This document shows, one piece after another, positions 43,210 to 47,046 of a stretch of DNA of 47,046 bases. Source of the DNA: Saprospirales bacterium (GTDB lineage: Bacteria > Bacteroidota > Bacteroidia > Chitinophagales > Saprospiraceae). The notes below the pieces were generated by a model. The model was not told the DNA's origin. It did no database searches and saw only the letters and a program-made list of their open reading frames with translations. Every line of letters starts with the position of its first letter. The first letter of the stretch is position 1. The stretch is taken from contig PAAY01000094.1 in assembly GCA_002698985.1 (NCBI GenBank), positions 1 to 47,046 on the forward strand, given 5' to 3'. The position numbers were made by a program, and so were the translations under genes.

Positions 43210-43788
43210 ATGGAATTGACCTTGAAACAAAATACCGGCAGAAGTAAGATACACCCTCACAAATTCGCTTTGTGGGTTGGCTGTGCTTCATTGCTGATGA
43301 TGTTTGCAGCACTGACGAGTGCTTACATCGTTCGCCAAAGTGCCGGAAACTGGCTGGAGTTTACCCTGCCTGAAGTATTTAAGTACAGCACCGCCACCAT
43401 CATCCTCAGCAGCATCGTTCTGCACGCCTCTTACATCGCTTTCAAGCGGCAAAACGAGATGGGCTACAAAGTGCTGTTGGTGCTTGCAGGCTTACTGGGT
43501 GTTGCTTTTCTCGGACTGCAATACCAGGGCTGGGTACAGCTGATGGAAAACGGGGTGCCTTTCACCCTCAATCCGTCAGGTGACTTTGTTTACGTCATCT
43601 CCTGGCTGCACGCAGCCCACGTGGTGGGAGGCATTGCCATACTGGCGGTGGCCATGATTCACGCTTTTGGTCTGCCTTTCAGGGTTACACCAAAGCGGAA
43701 ACTCAGATTTGAATTGTCGTTGACCTACTGGCATTTCGTAGATGCGCTGTGGGTATATGTGTTTTTCTTTTTGACCTTGTATCGTTAA
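43210..43788 (+). CDS. Cytochrome c oxidase subunit III, short form
   Basis: 192 residues with about five membrane helices and the subunit III signatures SAYIVRQSAGNWLEF, SWLHAAHVVGGIAILAVAMI and LTYWHFVDALWVYVFFFLT. It lacks helices I-II of the seven-helix form, as in many bacterial paralogues. It is 25 bases after ctaB and 50 before a second, longer subunit III gene. Confidence 0.9.
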   Translation: MELTLKQNTGRSKIHPHKFALWVGCASLLMMFAALTSAYIVRQSAGNWLEFTLPEVFKYSTATIILSSIVLHASYIAFKRQNEMGYKVLLVLAGLLGVAFLGLQYQGWVQLMENGVPFTLNPSGDFVYVISWLHAAHVVGGIAILAVAMIHAFGLPFRVTPKRKLRFELSLTYWHFVDALWVYVFFFLTLYR

Positions 43789-43838
43789 CAATCAAGCCGG
43801 CCTGATGCCGGTGATTAACCAATAATATCAACTTTAAA

Positions 43839-44813
43839 ATGGCTTCAGAAGCAGCAGTTTTAGAGCACAAGACCGAACAGGACGAGCACCTTTGGGATGG
43901 TGGTAAATCACCCCTGAAGGCCAGCTATGGTAAGCTGATGATGTGGTACTTCCTGGTCTCAGATGCCTTCACCTTTGCAGGATTTCTCATTGCCTACGGT
44001 GCATTGCGTTTCAGTAGTGAGACCTGGCCGGTTGCGGATTTCGTCTTCGAGAAAATTCCCTTTTTCGACCATGCCAAGGCTCCGCTGGTTTTTGTTACCT
44101 TCATGACCTTCGTCCTCATCGCAAGTTCCGTCACAATGGTGCGGGCGGTGCAGGAAGGCCACCGGGAAAACAAAAATGGAGCGGTCAAATGGCTGATCTT
44201 CACCATTGTTGGTGGTCTGATCTTCCTTAGCTCCCAGGCCTGGGAATGGACCACGCTGATCGTTAAAGAAGGTGTCACCCTTCACACCAATCCTTTCAGC
44301 CGTCACATCGATGAAGGAACCTACCTCTCCGCCGCCGACCTCGAAAGCATGGGTTTTACGAAGGTGGAGAAAGATGTACACGGTACCACAGCCACCTACT
44401 TCCTGCCTGCTGGCGCTGCTGACATCGAAGAAAACCGCTACTTCGTAAAGACTGACCACTTCGGCAATTCATTTGCCGGCAAGGACTTCAAAGTTGGTGA
44501 CAGTTACCTCATCACCATCAACCACGATACCCACATGTACGAGCCTGGCGCCTACAAATCCGCCAGCGGGGCTGTTCTGAAAGAGGAATTCGGTCCACGT
44601 GCATTTGGTGCGCTGTTTTTCTTCATCACCGGTTTTCACGGTTTCCATGTATTTTCCGGAGTGGCATTTCTGACCATTGTGGCCATCAATACTGCCAGTG
44701 GAATTTACCTGCGCCGCCGCAACGGCCACGAGATGGTAGAGAAGATCGGCCTGTACTGGCACTTTGTGGACCTTGTATGGGTTTTCGTATTCCTGGTTTT
44801 CTACCTCATCTAA
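43839..44813 (+). CDS. coxC: Cytochrome c oxidase subunit III, long form
   Basis: 324 residues. Membrane helices at both ends (MMWYFLVSDAFTFAGFLIAY, FVTFMTFVLIASSVTMVRAV, FFITGFHGFHVFSGVAFLTI, GLYWHFVDLVWVFVFLVFYL) carry the subunit III motifs. Between helices 3 and 4 lies a ~90-residue soluble insertion (VTLHTNPFSRHIDEGTYLSA ... HTHMYEPGAYKS..) absent from classic CoxC but common in Bacteroidota. Two successive subunit III genes are usual in this phylum; the division of labour is not known. Confidence 0.92.
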   Translation: MASEAAVLEHKTEQDEHLWDGGKSPLKASYGKLMMWYFLVSDAFTFAGFLIAYGALRFSSETWPVADFVFEKIPFFDHAKAPLVFVTFMTFVLIASSVTMVRAVQEGHRENKNGAVKWLIFTIVGGLIFLSSQAWEWTTLIVKEGVTLHTNPFSRHIDEGTYLSAADLESMGFTKVEKDVHGTTATYFLPAGAADIEENRYFVKTDHFGNSFAGKDFKVGDSYLITINHDTHMYEPGAYKSASGAVLKEEFGPRAFGALFFFITGFHGFHVFSGVAFLTIVAINTASGIYLRRRNGHEMVEKIGLYWHFVDLVWVFVFLVFYLI

Positions 44814-44856
44814 ATCAAACTCAATCAACTTAAGAACACAATAACATCCTCTAGAT

Positions 44857-45282
44857 ATGGAAGGACACATGAGTTACGAAGAGCAGAAGAAGCTGGTGAT
44901 GTACGGCCTCAAAATGCTCGGTACAATAACAATTGTCGAAGTTTTGGTAGCCTTGCTCGCCAGAGGACACCTCATCGAGGGCGTTGAATTCACCGGTTTC
45001 ATGCACTACGTTTACATGGCCCTGATGGTAGGATTCAGCTTGTACAAGGCCTACTTCATCGTTTACAACTTCATGCACATGGCGCAAGAGGTGAAAGCAT
45101 TGCGTTGGAGCGTTTTGCTCCCCACCCTGCTCTTGATTTGGGCCGTCATCGCCTTTTTCCAGGAAGGCAATGCATGGAAAGAAAACCGTGAAAGGATTCA
45201 CGAATTGCGCCATTCGGCGCCTGCCGGCGATGCCACCGGCGCCATCGATGAAGCCCCCGATACCTACCGGCTGCCGGGTTAA
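44857..45282 (+). CDS. Cytochrome c oxidase subunit IV (prokaryotic type)
   Basis: 141 residues with three membrane helices (~16-36, ~43-65, ~80-98) in the pattern of prokaryotic subunit IV/CyoD-like proteins: GTITIVEVLVALLARGHL, YVYMALMVGFSLYKAYFIVY, NFMHMAQEVKALRWSVLLPT. Last gene before the strong terminator at 45298. Confidence 0.88.
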   Translation: MEGHMSYEEQKKLVMYGLKMLGTITIVEVLVALLARGHLIEGVEFTGFMHYVYMALMVGFSLYKAYFIVYNFMHMAQEVKALRWSVLLPTLLLIWAVIAFFQEGNAWKENRERIHELRHSAPAGDATGAIDEAPDTYRLPG

Positions 45283-45297
45283 TCATCACATTCGAAT

Positions 45298-45330
45298 AAA
45301 AAAGGCGAGACGGAACATCTCGCCTTTTTT
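45298..45330. terminator. Bidirectional rho-independent terminator after the oxidase genes
   Basis: A 13-base perfect stem AAAAAAGGCGAGA (45298-45310)/TCTCGCCTTTTTT (45318-45330) with loop CGGAACA. A and T runs on either side make it work in both directions; it marks the end of the act-cox transcription unit. Confidence 0.92.
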
Positions 45331-45369
45331 GTTGTTTGTGTCACAACGATTCAGTCAAATCTTTTCTGC

Positions 45370-45969
45370 ATGGCAAATGAGCAAATCAGTCGTAAACTGA
45401 AGATCAGGTACATCCTCTTTTTGATCATCCTGTTCGTGCTGCCCGCACTTTCGCTGTACTTTCTGAATTCAGGTAAGAATTACCGCATGCAGGCACTCCA
45501 GGAAATGAAGGAATACGGAAAAGTGGAAGACTTTCAGCTCAAGAACCAGCGCGGCATAGACCTAAGCCCCCAAATGTTCCGGGGCAAAGTGACAGTAGCC
45601 TGCCTGCTTCCCGAAAATCCAGATTCTGCCGCATTCTATACCGAAAGGTTGTCCATCATCCATGAGAGTTACGATGATACCAAGGACGTGATTTTCCTCT
45701 CTTTCCTGAACAGCTCCGACTCCACCAATCTGCTGGAAAAAGCCAAGCAGTTAGGTATTACAGACCATGACCAGTGGTGGCTGTTGCGCAGCGAAGACAA
45801 TGAAAAAGCCAGGCAGTTGTACCATTTTCCGAAGGAAGGCCAATTCCAGATTGCACTGGCCGACACCAGCCTGATGGTCAGAAAGCATTACAACATCTAC
45901 GACAACCGTCAGATGGGCAGGCTGGTCGAACACATTGCCCTCATCATTCCTGAACAACCCCGCCGTTAA
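45370..45969 (+). CDS. SCO1/SenC-like thioredoxin-fold protein without the copper-binding CxxxC
   Basis: 199 residues: N-terminal membrane anchor (~14-32), then a thioredoxin-like domain beginning KVEDFQLKNQRGIDLSPQMF and RGKVTVACLLPENPDSAAFY, the position where SCO proteins have 'FIFTxCPxxCP'. Here the two cysteines are replaced (P84, A88 by alignment); the only nearby Cys is C78. The rest (SIIHESYDDTKDVIFLSF, HDQWWLLRSEDNEKARQLYH) follows the SCO fold. Normal SCO proteins deliver copper to CuA. This one could be a structural or divergent assembly factor, and a second SCO may exist elsewhere. Located after the oxidase terminator and overlapped by nothing; the DUF420 gene starts 13 bases later. 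Confidence 0.78.
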   Translation: MANEQISRKLKIRYILFLIILFVLPALSLYFLNSGKNYRMQALQEMKEYGKVEDFQLKNQRGIDLSPQMFRGKVTVACLLPENPDSAAFYTERLSIIHESYDDTKDVIFLSFLNSSDSTNLLEKAKQLGITDHDQWWLLRSEDNEKARQLYHFPKEGQFQIALADTSLMVRKHYNIYDNRQMGRLVEHIALIIPEQPRR

Positions 45970-45982
45970 AATCTCCCGTGAT

Positions 45983-46528
45983 ATGCTCGTCAGAAATTCA
46001 CACGATCAGCAACTCGAAAAAAAGCTCAACCGAATCGCCTGGCTCATCACGGTGGCGGTGCTGGCCCTCGTGGGCATGATGCGCCAGTTCAAGATCGACA
46101 CAAGCGTTGATTTCACCTTTCTGCCGGCAGTTTACTCGAGCCTGAATGCCCTCACGGCATTGGTTCTCATTGCCGGCCTGTACTTCATCAAGAATGGCAA
46201 CCGGGAAGCCCACGCCAAAGCCATGACCTTCTCGATGCTTTCTTCCCTGTTGTTTTTGCTGGGCTATGTGCTGTATCACATCACCACAGAAGAGACCAAA
46301 TTTGCCGGTGAGGGAACCATCCGTTACATCTACTTTTTCCTGTTGATCACCCACGTGATCCTGGCTGCAGTCATCTTCCCTTTTATCCTTTTCACTTTCA
46401 TCAGGGGCTTCACCGGCGATTTCAGAAGGCATGTTAAAATGGCACGCTGGGTGTACTGGATTTGGCTCTACGTGGCCCTGACCGGCCCGGTACTGTACTT
46501 CATGATCAAACCCTACTACCAACATTGA
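45983..46528 (+). CDS. DUF420 membrane protein (oxidase-associated)
   Basis: 181 residues from ATG 45983 (MLVRNSHDQQLEKKLNRIAW). About five membrane helices; the DUF420 pattern is clear: DFTFLPAVYSSLNALTALVL, YFIKNGNREAHAKAMTFSML, LLFLLGYVLYHITTEETKF, ILAAVIFPFILFTFIRGF and HVKMARWVYWIWLYVALTG. Conserved histidines sit at helix ends. DUF420 proteins (for example YozB/CtaM relatives) are linked with aa3-type oxidase assembly in Firmicutes; that role here is inferred from position after the cox genes. 13 bases separate it from the SCO-like gene. Confidence 0.85.
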   Translation: MLVRNSHDQQLEKKLNRIAWLITVAVLALVGMMRQFKIDTSVDFTFLPAVYSSLNALTALVLIAGLYFIKNGNREAHAKAMTFSMLSSLLFLLGYVLYHITTEETKFAGEGTIRYIYFFLLITHVILAAVIFPFILFTFIRGFTGDFRRHVKMARWVYWIWLYVALTGPVLYFMIKPYYQH

Positions 46529-46583
46529 CAGCCATTTAAGCAATTTCATCCGTCTCAAACACCTGACGGTGCTGAACATTGGC

Positions 46584-46591
46584 TACCTTTG
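46584..46591 (+). promoter_or_regulatory. -7 element TACCTTTG upstream of the CPMC protein
   Basis: TACCTTTG matches TAnnTTTG only 19 bases before the ATG at 46611, so the mRNA leader would be about 13 nt or shorter. No matching -33 TTG. Confidence 0.5.
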
Positions 46592-46610
46592 CAACACAAT
46601 TGATACGGAA

Positions 46611-46856
46611 ATGAAAAGTCTTCGCAAATACCTGCTTCCCCTCCTCCTGACGGCCTTTTTCATCATCGGCTCCGCCAACCTCTCCGATGCCCAGTGCCCC
46701 ATGTGCCGGGCCAGCGTGGAGAGCAACCTCAAAAACGGCGGCCAGGCCGGCAAAGGCCTCAACACCGGCATCCTGTTCATGCTCAGCATGCCCTACCTCG
46801 TCGTCGGTGCCATCGGCTTCGTCTGGTGGAAAAACAGAGAACCGGAAGAGGAGTGA
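46611..46856 (+). CDS. Small CPMC membrane protein, 81 aa, unknown function
   Basis: 81 residues from ATG 46611 (MKSLRKYLLPLLLTAFFIIG), preferred to a GTG at 46569 that lies before the -7 box. A signal peptide ends near SANLSDAQ; mature protein begins QCPMCRASVESNLKNGG with a CxxC pair, then KGLNTGILFMLSMPYLVVGAIGFVWW as one membrane helix and a short charged tail (KNREPEEE). The CxxC outside the membrane suggests metal or thiol chemistry. Such small proteins recur near cytochrome oxidase genes in Bacteroidota to my recollection; the function is not known to me. Confidence 0.7.
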   Translation: MKSLRKYLLPLLLTAFFIIGSANLSDAQCPMCRASVESNLKNGGQAGKGLNTGILFMLSMPYLVVGAIGFVWWKNREPEEE

Positions 46857-47046
46857 TTCCCCTTCCGGCAATCCGGGTTTTCAAGTTCGTTTAGAGGAGT
46901 TTAGAAAGGTTGAGAGTGGTTGAGAGTGGTTTCCCCCACTCGATTCTTCAGTTCCTGAGTGCACTGCAAAAAGTGTTATTCGCATCGAAAGATGTTTTTC
47001 TTTCTGAACAAAGGTCGGACAGAGTCCGACAAGATGTGGTCCCGGA
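46857..47046. other. Non-coding end of window with dispersed repeat and palindrome
   Basis: No gene is seen in the last 190 bases. They contain the fourth dispersed repeat copy and the perfect hairpin GTCGGACAGAGTCCGAC (47014-47030). Confidence 0.5.
46890..46977 (-). repeat. Dispersed intergenic repeat, copy 4 (inverted)
   Basis: Four 10-base units (TTAGAGGAGT, TTAGAAAGGT, TGAGAGTGGT, TGAGAGTGGT, 46891-46930) and the core CAGTTCCTGAGTGCACTGCA..GTGTT (46949-46977), i.e. the reverse complement of the copy 3 arrangement. Its orientation points left. Confidence 0.65.

Overview
The window comes from a member of the Bacteroidota, most likely a Saprospiria-type gliding marine relative (inference). 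The signs are two secreted proteins with type IX secretion (T9SS) features, an alternative complex III plus cytochrome c oxidase locus, repeated promoters of the TTG(-33)/TAnnTTTG(-7) type used by the Bacteroidota housekeeping sigma factor, and weak ribosome binding sites. No taxon can be fixed from the sequence alone.

Layout. 1-21 kb is core chromosome: the 3' part of a giant repeat-rich T9SS adhesin; ornithine aminotransferase; pyruvate dehydrogenase E1 beta; a Cys/Met-metabolism PLP enzyme and a PhzF-family protein; an ABC-F ATPase; a lipoprotein; a metallo-beta-lactamase-fold hydrolase; an NAD-dependent sugar epimerase/reductase; ribonuclease D; a PgpH-type HD phosphodiesterase; an unknown protein; a nicotinamidase homologue that has lost its whole catalytic triad; and a choice-of-anchor-B surface protein. 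Intergenic spaces hold a dispersed repeat family (10-bp-period tracts plus a GCACTTTTTGCAGTGC-like core, four copies), short palindromes and one MITE-like element.

21.3-25.4 kb is an accessory island. tRNA-Gly and tRNA-Leu are followed by an AT-rich cassette, and then a second tRNA-Leu. The two tRNA-Leu copies lie in 240-bp direct repeats that also contain the 3' end of lhgO, so recombination between them would restore tRNA-Gly/tRNA-Leu/lhgO. The cassette carries a tightly packed leftward operon: a DUF2188 protein, a PycTM-like membrane effector (DUF5706), a class III nucleotide cyclase of PycC type, and an E2 (ubiquitin-conjugating-like) domain fused to a SEC-C zinc motif. I read this as a Pycsar anti-phage system with an E2-type accessory gene, paralleling E2-only CBASS operons. 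It is the most interesting item here. Beside it are a candidate ~80-nt RNA with its own promoter and terminator, and a membrane-anchored J-domain protein.

25.4-29.5 kb holds an overlapping gene pair for L-2-hydroxyglutarate oxidase and a YdiJ-like FAD/Fe-S dehydrogenase, which together could clear both enantiomers of 2-hydroxyglutarate.

29.9-46.9 kb is one long rightward respiratory locus: actABCDEF (alternative complex III, quinol to cytochrome c), then cytochrome c oxidase subunit II, subunit I, heme O synthase, two subunit III proteins and subunit IV, ending at a strong bidirectional terminator. It is followed by a SCO-like protein without copper-binding cysteines, a DUF420 membrane protein and a small CPMC membrane protein. 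Together these build the quinol to cytochrome c to oxygen branch of the respiratory chain.
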